Source of the DNA: Acidimicrobiia bacterium
GTDB lineage: Bacteria; Actinomycetota; Acidimicrobiia; Acidimicrobiales; CAIXPF01
Direction of reading: 5' to 3'
NCBI GenBank assembly: GCA_947476745.1
Contig: CANJRG010000008.1
Location: forward strand, 1-64,000
Length of the DNA stretch: 64,000 nt
The notes beneath the pieces were generated by a model. The model was not told the origin of the DNA. It did no database searches and saw only the letters and a program-made list of their open reading frames with translations. How positions within the stretch are numbered: position 1 is the first letter of the stretch; every line of letters starts with the position of its first letter. The position numbers and the translations under genes are program-made. Positions 52,467 through 59,914 of this stretch are shown here, one piece after another.

Positions 52467-54110
52467 CTACCCGCCGACCGGGCACACCGCAGATGGGTTC
52501 GGCGCGATGGTCGGCTCGGCCGGGCCGCTGCGGGCCGTGACGTCGGCCTGACGGGCCGCGGCCCGGCCGGCGGCGGCACGGCCGTGGGGGTAGACGAACC
52601 AGATCACCAGCGCCCCGGTCAGCACGCACAGGCCCAGGAACCCGAAGGCCCGGTCGAAGGTGGCCAGCGTCGCGGTCGGGCCCACGATGGCCACCACCGC
52701 GGCCGCCCCCATCGCCGAGGCCAGATGCCGGGCGGTGTTGAACGCTGCGTTGACCTGGCCGAACGCCGCGTCGGGCACGCCGACCAGCGCCGCGGTGTTG
52801 AGCGGCGCGGTGGTCAGCCCGAACCCGCAGGAGAACAGCAGGATGCCCGGCAGCAGCTGGCGGACGTAGGACGGTTCGGGGCCGAGCTGGGTGACGAACC
52901 ACACGACGCCGCAGATCGGCAGCAGCGAACCCAGCGAGATCAGCGCCCGAGGCCCGTACCGGTCATTGAGCCGGCCCGCCACCGTGGCCCAGATGAAGTT
53001 GTTGGCCGGACCGGCCGAGATGGCCAGGCCGGTCTTGAGCGGCGAGTAGCCCCACATCCGGCTCACGAACAGCGGCCACACCAGCCAGATCGACATCCCC
53101 GCCGCCGCCAGGAACAGGTTGGCGAGGTTGGCCGACCACACGGTTCGCAGCCGCATGACCTCGGGATTGAGCAACGGCTCGGGGTGGGTGAGGCAGCGGC
53201 GCCACAGCAACGGCAGGCCACCGATGCCCGCCACCAGGGCCACGACCACGATCGGGTCGAACCAGCCCAGCGGCGCGCTCTGGCTGATGGCGAACACCAA
53301 CGAGGCCACGCTGATGCTGCCCAGGGCGACGCCCAGGTAGTCGAGTCGGCCGCCGGTGGCCGGGGCCTTGCTCTCGGGCAGCAGCCGCGGTCCGATCAGC
53401 AGCATCAGCACCAGCACCGGCACGCCGATGAGAAACACCGCCCGCCACGACCACCACTGGATGGCCAGCGCCGACAGGCTCGGCCCCGATGCCGCGCCGA
53501 CCGCGTTGGCCGACGCCCAAGTGGCCACCACCCGGCCCCGGTAGGCCAGCGGGAACATGGGCAGCGCCACCGACAGCGACGCCGGCAGGGTGAACGCCGC
53601 GGCTGCGGCGGAGGCGAACCGGCAGACGATGAGGGCACCGGCGGTGGGTGCCGCGGCCGAGGCCAACGAGGCCACCAGGAACCCGGCGCAGGCCCACAGC
53701 AGCACCTTGCGCCGTCCCAATCGGTCGGCCAGGCGGCCGCCGACCAGCAGGAACGACGCCAGGCCGATCCCGTAGGCGCTGATCGTCCAGGACAACACCG
53801 AACGCGGGGTGTCCGGCCAGGTGGCCTCGAGCTGGGTGAAGGCCAGGTTCATCCCGGCCTGGTTGATGGCCACCACCGTCGCGGCCGCCGACGCCGCCAC
53901 CAGACCCCACCACGCCCGCCTGGTGGGCACCTCCGGGGCGATGATCTGCACGGACGGATCACCCGGACCCGGCTGGTCGGGCGCGCCGGGCGCGCCGGAC
54001 AGGACGCGCTCGTCGGACAGGAGGGACTCGGCCTGGTGCTCGTGCGGGCCGGGCGCCTCGACCGGACCGGACTCGGTGCCAGGGTTCAACGGTGGACGTT
54101 CGGCGGCCAT
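52467..54110 (-). CDS. MFS transporter, DHA2 (fourteen-helix) type
   Basis: 547 residues with a 60-residue Pro/Glu-rich cytoplasmic lead (SGPVEAPGPHEHQAESLLSD) before the first helix. INQAGMNLAFTQLEATWPDT replaces the DHA2 N-terminal motif; VGGRLADRLGRRKVLLW is motif A. Exporter of unknown substrate. Its ATG overlaps the stop of the PLP-NFU gene (ATGA at 54107-54110 region, shared base 54110), so the two proteins are made from one message. Confidence 0.9.
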   Translation of the reverse strand: MAAERPPLNPGTESGPVEAPGPHEHQAESLLSDERVLSGAPGAPDQPGPGDPSVQIIAPEVPTRRAWWGLVAASAAATVVAINQAGMNLAFTQLEATWPDTPRSVLSWTISAYGIGLASFLLVGGRLADRLGRRKVLLWACAGFLVASLASAAAPTAGALIVCRFASAAAAAFTLPASLSVALPMFPLAYRGRVVATWASANAVGAASGPSLSALAIQWWSWRAVFLIGVPVLVLMLLIGPRLLPESKAPATGGRLDYLGVALGSISVASLVFAISQSAPLGWFDPIVVVALVAGIGGLPLLWRRCLTHPEPLLNPEVMRLRTVWSANLANLFLAAAGMSIWLVWPLFVSRMWGYSPLKTGLAISAGPANNFIWATVAGRLNDRYGPRALISLGSLLPICGVVWFVTQLGPEPSYVRQLLPGILLFSCGFGLTTAPLNTAALVGVPDAAFGQVNAAFNTARHLASAMGAAAVVAIVGPTATLATFDRAFGFLGLCVLTGALVIWFVYPHGRAAAGRAAARQADVTARSGPAEPTIAPNPSAVCPVGG

Positions 54111-55708
54111 CAGCGCTTCGCCGGCTTGTAGAACGGGGCTTGACCGGCGCCGTGGTCGGTCGCGTCGAGGACCGCAGCCACGCCGGCGAGCTCCCGCAGC
54201 AACGGGGCCACGCCCTGGTAGAGGGTGACCTCGGCCATCGCGCAGCCCTGGCACCCACCGGCGAGCCGGATCGTGGCCACGCCGTCGGCGTCGACGCCGA
54301 CCAGCTCGATCGTCCCCCCATGCGCGGCAATGGACGGCCGGACCTGCTGGTCGAGCACCGCCTCGGCGCGTTCGACCGGCGACGACTGCGGGTCGGGTGG
54401 GGCCCCGCCGTCGCGGCGCAGCCCCAGGCCCAGCCAGGCGCCGGGCGAGCCGACCGGGCCGTCGTCGGTCAGGTCGCCGCCCCGGGCGATGACCATGGCC
54501 CGGTCGCCCTCCGGCACCGACCCGACTGCGTTGGGCCCGGTCCCGCCGGCGGCGCGGGTGCCACCGATCGCCAGGGCCGCCTCGAGGTCCGCGATCAGGT
54601 CGTCAACCTCCTCCAGGCCGATCGAGCACCGCAACAGGTCGGCCGGGACCGGGGTGGAGGGACCTTCCACCGAGGCCCGGTGCTCGATGAGACTCTCGGT
54701 GCCGCCGAGCGAGGTCGCCCGGCCGAACACCCGCACGGCCGCGGCGACAGCGATCGCCGCGTCGGCGCCGCCGTGGACCCGCAGCGACAGCATGGCGCCG
54801 AACCCGCCCTGCATCTGGCGGCGGGCGATGTCGTGGCCGGGATGGGACGGCAGGCCCGGGTAGAGCACCTCGGCCACCGCAGGATGACCGGCAAAGTGCT
54901 CGGCGATGCGCTGTGCCGCAGCGACCTGGTGGTTGACCCGCACGTGCAGGGTGCGCATGCCCCGCAGCAGCAGCCACGCCTCGAAGGCCCCCATGACCGC
55001 GCCCTGCTCGCGTCGCCAGGCCCGCAGGCGTTCCCAGTAAGGGTCCTCCCGTCGGGTGACGAGCGCCCCGGCCAGGACGTCGGAGTGGCCGTTGAGGTAC
55101 TTGGTGGCCGAGTGCATGACCAGGTCTGCCCCGTGCTCGAACGGCCGGGTCAGGACCGGGGTGGCCACGGTCGAGTCCACCACCAACCGGGCATGGTGGC
55201 GGTGGGCGAGCTCGGCCAGGGCCGCAATGTCGGCCAGCTCCCAGGTGGGGTTGGCCGGGGTCTCGATCCACACCAGCCGGGTACGGCCGGGCCGCATCGC
55301 CGCCCCCACCGCATCCACCGAGCGGGTGTCGGCCAGCGTGACCTCGATCCCCCAGGTGAGGGCGAAGGTGGCCAGCCACTTGCGCAGCCCCCAGTACATG
55401 ACCCGGGGCACCACCACGTGGTCGCCGGGCACCAGCACCGCGAACGGGGCGGTGGCCGCAGCCATGCCGGAGGAGAACAGCAAGGCCGACGGGCCACCCT
55501 CCAGCGCGGCGAGCAGCTGTTCGGGGGCGTCGTAGGCGGGGCTGTCGGCCCGGGCGTAGCCACGTCCGTCGGGGAAGCTGTTGTCGGCGTTGCGCTCGAA
55601 GGTGGTCGACGGGTGCAGCGGCGGGACCAGCGCCCGGGTGGCCGGATCGACCCGGCCGAGGCCCTGCGCGGCCAGGGTCTGCGGGCTGACCTCGGGCGGA
55701 AGCGGCAT
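54110..55708 (-). CDS. Cys/Met-metabolism PLP enzyme fused to a C-terminal NifU/NFU iron-sulfur scaffold domain
   Basis: 532 residues. Positions 1-385 are a complete cystathionine gamma-synthase/lyase-type PLP enzyme: YARADSPAYDAPEQLLAALEG, SGMAAATAPF, VDST with Asp178, and MHSATKYLNGHSDVLAG with the PLP lysine at 203, ending FGRATSLGGTESLIEHR. After a Gly/Pro-rich linker (386-444), residues 445-532 form an NFU domain: VERAEAVLDQQVRPSIAAHGG, LAGGCQGCAMAEVTL with the CXXC pair Cys486/Cys489, and DATDHGAGQAPFYKP. NFU domains carry 4Fe-4S clusters to target proteins; the PLP half handles sulfur amino acids. TAGCGT six bases before ATG. Co-translated with a downstream MFS carrier. Confidence 0.93.
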   Translation of the reverse strand: MPLPPEVSPQTLAAQGLGRVDPATRALVPPLHPSTTFERNADNSFPDGRGYARADSPAYDAPEQLLAALEGGPSALLFSSGMAAATAPFAVLVPGDHVVVPRVMYWGLRKWLATFALTWGIEVTLADTRSVDAVGAAMRPGRTRLVWIETPANPTWELADIAALAELAHRHHARLVVDSTVATPVLTRPFEHGADLVMHSATKYLNGHSDVLAGALVTRREDPYWERLRAWRREQGAVMGAFEAWLLLRGMRTLHVRVNHQVAAAQRIAEHFAGHPAVAEVLYPGLPSHPGHDIARRQMQGGFGAMLSLRVHGGADAAIAVAAAVRVFGRATSLGGTESLIEHRASVEGPSTPVPADLLRCSIGLEEVDDLIADLEAALAIGGTRAAGGTGPNAVGSVPEGDRAMVIARGGDLTDDGPVGSPGAWLGLGLRRDGGAPPDPQSSPVERAEAVLDQQVRPSIAAHGGTIELVGVDADGVATIRLAGGCQGCAMAEVTLYQGVAPLLRELAGVAAVLDATDHGAGQAPFYKPAKR

Positions 55709-55714
55709 CCGGCC

Positions 55715-55720
55715 ACGCTA
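55715..55720 (-). promoter_or_regulatory. -10 hexamer TAGCGT of PLP-NFU gene
   Basis: TAGCGT on the minus strand, six bases before the ATG at 55708; leaderless start of the two-gene operon. Confidence 0.6.
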
Positions 55721-55818
55721 GAACCCCCGACCTCCGCCGGTCCCAACCCAGCCGCTGCGGCCCGTGCCGGGCCTGGTGGGTGGACCTCCGACATTCAGCG
55801 GCGGCCGGATCGCCTCAC

Positions 55819-55824
55819 TAGGGT
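55819..55824 (+). promoter_or_regulatory. -10 hexamer TAGGGT of MaoC-like gene
   Basis: TAGGGT ends seven bases before the ATG at 55832. Confidence 0.6.
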
Positions 55825-55831
55825 CGTTGCC

Positions 55832-56977
55832 ATGGACCCGCTCGAAGACGCACGCCGCTATTCGGTCATCACCGACGACGCCCTCAACTCCCTGCGCCGG
55901 CTCATCGGCGTGCCGATCACCGAGACGGTGGAGCCGTGGTGCTACGAGGTCAGCCGTGACAACATCCGCCACTACGCCCACGGCATCGGTGACGACAACC
56001 CCCTGTGGTGCGACCCCGCCTACGCCGCCGCAGGGCCGCACGGCGGCATCGTGGCCCTGCCGTCGTTCATCTTCCCGTTGAACCGGGTGCTGTCGGGCTA
56101 CGTGGGCGGTCTGCCCGGCATCCATGCCATGTGGGCCGGCGCCAACCTGACCTGGCACGACTGGTTCCGCCGCGGTGACGAGGTCGAGGTCACCGCCCAC
56201 CTCAAGGACCTCGTCGAGCACAACACCCGCTTCGCCGGGCGGGCCATCCAGCAGATCTACCACGCGGAGTTTCGCAACCAGGACGGCACGCTGGTGGCCG
56301 AGGGCGAAAGCTGGTGCTTCCGCATCGAGCGCGACACCGCCCGGGAGCTGGGCACCAAGTACGACGCAGCCAAGGCCAGGGAGCCGTACCGCTACGACGA
56401 GGAGATCCTCGAGCGCATCTGGTCGCTGTACAAGGCCGAGGAGGTGCGCGGCGCCGAGCCCCGCTACGTCGAGGACGTCAAGGTCGGTGACGTGGTGCCA
56501 CCCATCGTCAAGGGCCCGATGACCGCCACCGGCTTCATCGCCTACGCCCAGGGCTGGGGCGGGCTGTACATCCGGGCCAACAAGCTGGCGTGGAAGCAGC
56601 TCGAGAAGCACCCCGGCCTCGGTCTGGCCAACGGGGTGGGGATCCCCGACGTGCCTGAGCGGGTCCACTGGGAGAACGACCTGGCCACCGACGTCGGCAC
56701 GCCCGCCGCCTACGACTACGGGCCTGAGCGCTGCTCGTGGCTCACCCACCACGTCACCAACTGGATGGGCGACACCGGTTTCCTGCGCCATCACAACAGC
56801 GAGATCCGCCGTCACAACCCCGTCGGCGACTGGATGACCATCGAGGGCACCGTCACGGCCATCAAGGCCGACACCGACGGCACCCCGCTGGTGGAGATCA
56901 CCCAGCAGGCCCACCAGCAGGACGGCGAGCTGTCCGCCACCGGCGTGGCGCTGGTCCGCCTCCCGTCGCGGGGCTGA
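55832..56977 (+). CDS. double-hotdog MaoC/FAS1-type hydratase
   Basis: 381 residues. The N-terminal half reads WCYEVSRDNIRHYAHGIGDDNPLWCDPAYA, broken here as DNIRHYAHGIGDDNPLW and DPAYAAAGPHGG, the hydratase motif of FAS1-like dehydratase domains; the second half carries HWENDLATDVGTPAAYDYG and LTHHVTNWMGDTGFLRHHN, a degenerate second hotdog. Likely hydrates or dehydrates an acyl-CoA or acts as a dehydratase in a degradation pathway. Leaderless. Nucleoside-phosphorylase gene follows after ten bases. Confidence 0.9.
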   Translation: MDPLEDARRYSVITDDALNSLRRLIGVPITETVEPWCYEVSRDNIRHYAHGIGDDNPLWCDPAYAAAGPHGGIVALPSFIFPLNRVLSGYVGGLPGIHAMWAGANLTWHDWFRRGDEVEVTAHLKDLVEHNTRFAGRAIQQIYHAEFRNQDGTLVAEGESWCFRIERDTARELGTKYDAAKAREPYRYDEEILERIWSLYKAEEVRGAEPRYVEDVKVGDVVPPIVKGPMTATGFIAYAQGWGGLYIRANKLAWKQLEKHPGLGLANGVGIPDVPERVHWENDLATDVGTPAAYDYGPERCSWLTHHVTNWMGDTGFLRHHNSEIRRHNPVGDWMTIEGTVTAIKADTDGTPLVEITQQAHQQDGELSATGVALVRLPSRG

Positions 56978-56987
56978 GCTCCGACCG

Positions 56988-57788
56988 ATGGGGGCAGGCC
57001 CCGACGACCCGACCGACCGGTTCGACCCGGCGGACCTGCCCCTGTTGGACTTCGACCCCGACCCGTTCGCCTATGTCGACCCCGGCCGTCATCGTGGCCG
57101 GGCCGAGCTGCCCGGCCACGCCGTCATCTGCTTCTTCGACGAGGTGGTACGCGCCGCGGTCGGCGACCGCAAGCCCGACTACAAGCTCCGCTGGGAGCAC
57201 GGGATACACGGCATCTGGGCCATCGAGCACGACGGCAGGCCGCTGACCATCTGCCATCCGGGCTGTACCGCTCCGTTGGCCGCCGCCAACCTCGACGCCC
57301 TGGTGGCCATGGGCTGCACCAAGGTGATCGCCTGCGGCGGGGCGGGCACGGTGGCCGCCGGCTTCGACGTCGGCCATGCGGTGGTGGTCACCGACGCGGT
57401 CCGCGACGAGGGCACCAGCTACCACTACCTGCCGGCCACCGCGGGCCGGACCGTGGCGTCGAGCCCCGAGGCCCGCGCCGCGCTCGAGGCCGAGCTCGTC
57501 GCCCGGGGAGTTCCCTACGAGCTGGGCCGTACGTGGACCACCGACGGCATCTTCCGTGAGACACGGGCCAAGGTCGCCCGCCGCAGGGCCGAGGGATGCC
57601 TCACCGTCGACATGGAGGCATCGGCCCTCTTCGCCGTCGCGGCGTTCCGCGGGGCCACCATCGGACAGGTTCTCTACTGCGGCGACGACCTGTCCACCGA
57701 GACCTGGGACCATCGCGGCTGGGACCGCGCCGTCGGGGTCCGCCAGCGCCTCTTCGACATCGCCTGCGGGGCCTGCCTGCGCCTGTGA
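56988..57788 (+). CDS. nucleoside phosphorylase family protein
   Basis: 266 residues. PNP/UDP family core: ICHPGCTAPLAAANLDALVAMGCTKVIACGGAGTVA (in part), VVVTDAVRDEGTSYHYLP with the phosphate and base-loop residues, RTWTTDGIFRET and the ribose-binding VDMEASALFAVAAFRG with Met-Glu near 208. It cleaves a nucleoside with phosphate; exact base preference unclear. It could start at the ATG given, ten bases after the previous gene, with no obvious ribosome site. Confidence 0.92.
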   Translation: MGAGPDDPTDRFDPADLPLLDFDPDPFAYVDPGRHRGRAELPGHAVICFFDEVVRAAVGDRKPDYKLRWEHGIHGIWAIEHDGRPLTICHPGCTAPLAAANLDALVAMGCTKVIACGGAGTVAAGFDVGHAVVVTDAVRDEGTSYHYLPATAGRTVASSPEARAALEAELVARGVPYELGRTWTTDGIFRETRAKVARRRAEGCLTVDMEASALFAVAAFRGATIGQVLYCGDDLSTETWDHRGWDRAVGVRQRLFDIACGACLRL

Positions 57789-57907
57789 GCGGCCGGAACC
57801 CGGACCGCGCCAGGCCCGGCCGCTGCCCGGCCGACCCCACCGGAGCGACCGACCCGGCCGACCCCTCCCCGACCGACCCAGCGGCCGAGCCATCCGCTGC
57901 GGTGCGC

Positions 57908-57913
57908 TACGGT
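57908..57913 (+). promoter_or_regulatory. -10 hexamer TACGGT that fixes the LLM start
   Basis: TACGGT ends seven bases before the GTG at 57921 and overlaps an earlier in-frame GTG (57912), which therefore cannot be the start of a leaderless message. Confidence 0.55.
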
Positions 57914-57920
57914 GCCGTCC

Positions 57921-58925
57921 GTGGCACCTTCGTTCCGTCTCGGGCTCATGTACGACTGCCGGATCCGGCCCGGCAGCAACGTCTCCATGCGCGACGTCTA
58001 CGCCGGCGTGGTCAACCAGACCGCCTTGGCCGACAAGCTCGGCTTCGACTTCGTGTGGTTCACCGAGCACCACTTCGTCGAGGACGGCTACCTGCCCGCC
58101 TTCCAGCCCATGGCCGGAGCCGTGGCGGCGGTGACGGAACGCATCCGCATCTCCAACGACATCGCCCTGCTCCCGCTCTACCACCCGATCCGCCTCGCCG
58201 AGGAGCTGGCGGTGCTCGACCAGCTCTCCAACGGCCGGATGGAGTTCGGCATCGGCATGGGCTACGTGCCCAAGGAGTTCGAGGCGTTCGGCCATTCGGT
58301 CAAGCACCGGGTCTCCCTCACCGAGGAGGCCATCGAGATCATGAAGCAGGCCTGGGGCGACGGGCCGGTGAACTTCTCGGGCAAGCGCTACCAGATCAGT
58401 GGGGTCGAGGTGTTCCCCAAGCCGATCCAGGCCGGCGGCCCGCCGCTGTGGATCGCTGCGATGAAGGAAGCCGGCGCCCTGCGGGCCGCTCGCTACCGGA
58501 CCCACCTGCTGCCCCAGGGCAACCGGGCCGAGGTGCTCGACCCGTGGCGACAGGCGGTCATCGCCGGCGGCGGGAACCCCGACGACTTCCGGGTGGGGGT
58601 GGCCCGGGGCATCCTGGTCACCGACGACCCCGAGCGTGACTGGCCGGCCATCCGCGACGCCGAGCGGTACAAGATGGGGGTGTACGAGCGGTTCTTCACC
58701 GAGACGCCGGACACCTACACCTTCGCCAAGCGAGACGCCCAGCCCATCCCCCAGACCTGGATCGTGGGCGATGCCGATCATGTGGTGAACGAGATCAACG
58801 CCTTCCGGGCCGAGTACGGCGTGACCGACATCGGCATGGCCGGCCTACCGCCGGGGATCGACCCCGAGTTCATGGCCGCCAACCTCGAGCGCATCGCCAC
58901 CGACGTCCTGCCGCGCCTGCGCTGA
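57921..58925 (+). CDS. LLM-class flavin-dependent oxidoreductase
   Basis: 334 residues starting VAPSFRLGLMYDCR. Luciferase-like barrel: LGFDFVWFTEHHFVEDGYLPAF with the conserved His pair, IRISNDIALLPLYHPIRLAEE, LDQLSNGRMEFGIGMGYVP and PPLWIAAMKEAGALRAARY, ending ERIATDVLPRLR. Probably FMN- or F420-dependent; substrate unknown. Family of bacterial luciferase and alkane/aldehyde monooxygenases. Its own leaderless promoter. Confidence 0.94.
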   Translation: MAPSFRLGLMYDCRIRPGSNVSMRDVYAGVVNQTALADKLGFDFVWFTEHHFVEDGYLPAFQPMAGAVAAVTERIRISNDIALLPLYHPIRLAEELAVLDQLSNGRMEFGIGMGYVPKEFEAFGHSVKHRVSLTEEAIEIMKQAWGDGPVNFSGKRYQISGVEVFPKPIQAGGPPLWIAAMKEAGALRAARYRTHLLPQGNRAEVLDPWRQAVIAGGGNPDDFRVGVARGILVTDDPERDWPAIRDAERYKMGVYERFFTETPDTYTFAKRDAQPIPQTWIVGDADHVVNEINAFRAEYGVTDIGMAGLPPGIDPEFMAANLERIATDVLPRLR

Positions 58926-58933
58926 CCGGGCCC

Positions 58934-58993
58934 GGCTGACCTAGCCCGGCCCGGCTGACCTAGCCCGGCCCGGCTGACCCGGCCCGGCTGACC
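58934..58993. repeat. 19-bp tandem repeat after LLM gene
   Basis: GGCTGACCTAGCCCGGCCC at 58934-58952 and 58953-58971, then two shortened copies to 58993. Begins nine bases beyond the stop. Confidence 0.9.
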
Positions 58994-59022
58994 GCACGAG
59001 GCCACGGTGATGTCTCCAACAG

Positions 59023-59054
59023 CGACGCCCGGGGCCGATGGGCACCGGGCGTCG
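59023..59054. terminator. bidirectional terminator hairpin
   Basis: CGACGCCCGG (59023-59032) pairs exactly with CCGGGCGTCG (59045-59054) around a 12-base loop, between convergent genes ending at 58925 and 59071. Confidence 0.75.
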
Positions 59055-59070
59055 TCGTGCGTGGATGCCA

Positions 59071-59532
59071 TCAGCCCTCGGCGGCCTGCTTGACGTTGGT
59101 CAGCATCGTGCTCACCGAGGCCTTGACCCCCTCACACCAGTTGGCGACCGCAGTCTCGCCACCCCGAGCAATACCATCCGGTACGGTATGGAGTCGGTAG
59201 TGCTCGCCCAAGCGGGTTCCGCCGGCGGTGGCCTCGAGGCTGTAACGCCAGTGGGCGATGTTGGCCTCGCGCCCGAGCGTCCAGAAGCCGAACTCCTGGC
59301 CCGGCGCCGCCTCGGTGACTTCCACCTTCGCCTTCCACTCCATCTTGCCGGCCTTGTTGTGACCCTCGAACCAGTCACCGACGTTGCCACTGCCGCCGTC
59401 GAGCCATTCGCCGCCGACGTTCTGGGTGGACCATTCGCCATAGCGGGCCATGTCGGACACCAGCGCGTACACCGCCTCGGGCGGCGCGGCGATCTCGGTG
59501 AAGTCATCGTGGGAGAAGATCGGTTCGCTCAT
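59071..59532 (-). CDS. SRPBCC (START-like) family protein
   Basis: 153 residues from MSEPIFSHDDFTEIAAPPEAVYALVSDMARYG (in part), the opening of polyketide-cyclase/START-like proteins, followed by the barrel strands WFEGHNKAGKMEWKAKVEV, EFGFWTLGREANIAHWRYSLE and the long C-terminal helix GVKASVSTMLTNVKQAAEG. Binds hydrophobic ligands; function unknown. TACGCT seven bases before ATG. The inverted-repeat element copy 2 lies 86 bases upstream. Confidence 0.92.
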   Translation of the reverse strand: MSEPIFSHDDFTEIAAPPEAVYALVSDMARYGEWSTQNVGGEWLDGGSGNVGDWFEGHNKAGKMEWKAKVEVTEAAPGQEFGFWTLGREANIAHWRYSLEATAGGTRLGEHYRLHTVPDGIARGGETAVANWCEGVKASVSTMLTNVKQAAEG

Positions 59533-59539
59533 GGCGCGT

Positions 59540-59545
59540 AGCGTA
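59540..59545 (-). promoter_or_regulatory. -10 hexamer TACGCT of SRPBCC gene
   Basis: TACGCT on the minus strand, seven bases before the ATG at 59532. Places inverted-repeat element 2 at about -86 to -204. Confidence 0.55.
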
Positions 59546-59562
59546 CGTCGGATCCTCCCGAC

Positions 59563-59617
59563 GCGACGGGCCTCCGGCGCGACGGGCCTCCGGCGCGCCG
59601 GCTGATCCGGCTGATCC
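59563..59617. repeat. two short tandem duplications flanking element 2
   Basis: GCGACGGGCCTCCGGC at 59563-59578 and 59579-59594, then GGCTGATCC at 59600-59608 and 59609-59617. The last unit abuts element 2 and its left arm begins GGCTTG, almost a third copy start. Confidence 0.85.
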
Positions 59618-59736
59618 GGCTTGTAGCGAAGTGGTTCGCACCGCACCGCCACTCGGACGCGACCTCCACGAACATGCTGGTCAGCGTGTCGCGCTGCGAA
59701 GCATCCAACCGACGCCGAACCAGTTGGCTACAAACC
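59618..59736. repeat. 119-bp inverted-repeat element, copy 2
   Basis: Left arm GGCTTGTAGCGAAGTGGTT (59618-59636), right arm AACCAGTTGGCTACAAACC (59718-59736), less perfect than in copy 1 (three mismatched pairs). Interior words GCGACC, GAACAT (59670) and GGTCAG (59679) sit at offsets 41, 52 and 61, against 44, 53 and 62 in copy 1, and the 20-base window from GAACAT onward is 16/20 identical. It sits upstream of the SRPBCC gene. Confidence 0.85.
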
Positions 59737-59806
59737 GGATGCGAAACGGCCGTCCGGAGCCGAACCCCTTCGACCCACCGGCCCGACCCACCACACCGGC
59801 GTACAC

Positions 59807-59904
59807 CGAATCGCCGCCGAATCGCTGCGGCCTCGTTTCGCCGAATGCCACCGAATCGCCGGCGAATCGGCACGAGAGCGTTTCACCGAATCGACGACGA
59901 ATCG
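59807..59904. repeat. GAATCG-rich tract
   Basis: At least six copies of CGAATCG within about 100 bases, some as ACCGAATCGNCG. It starts 70 bases beyond element 2 and ends 11 bases before the MFS stop at 59915. Same type as the tracts at 12571 and 42742. Confidence 0.85.
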
Positions 59905-59914
59905 TTGCTCGGGT

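Noticed and set aside
59160-59185. Palindrome ATACCATCCGGTACGGTAT as an operator
   Set aside because: It lies inside the SRPBCC coding sequence, where such words arise by codon use.
59618-59736. Coding remnant (minus-strand reading with LTSMF here and LTWMF in copy 1)
   Set aside because: The similarity is only a few residues and the rest is out of phase between the copies, while nucleotide arms and spacing are conserved.
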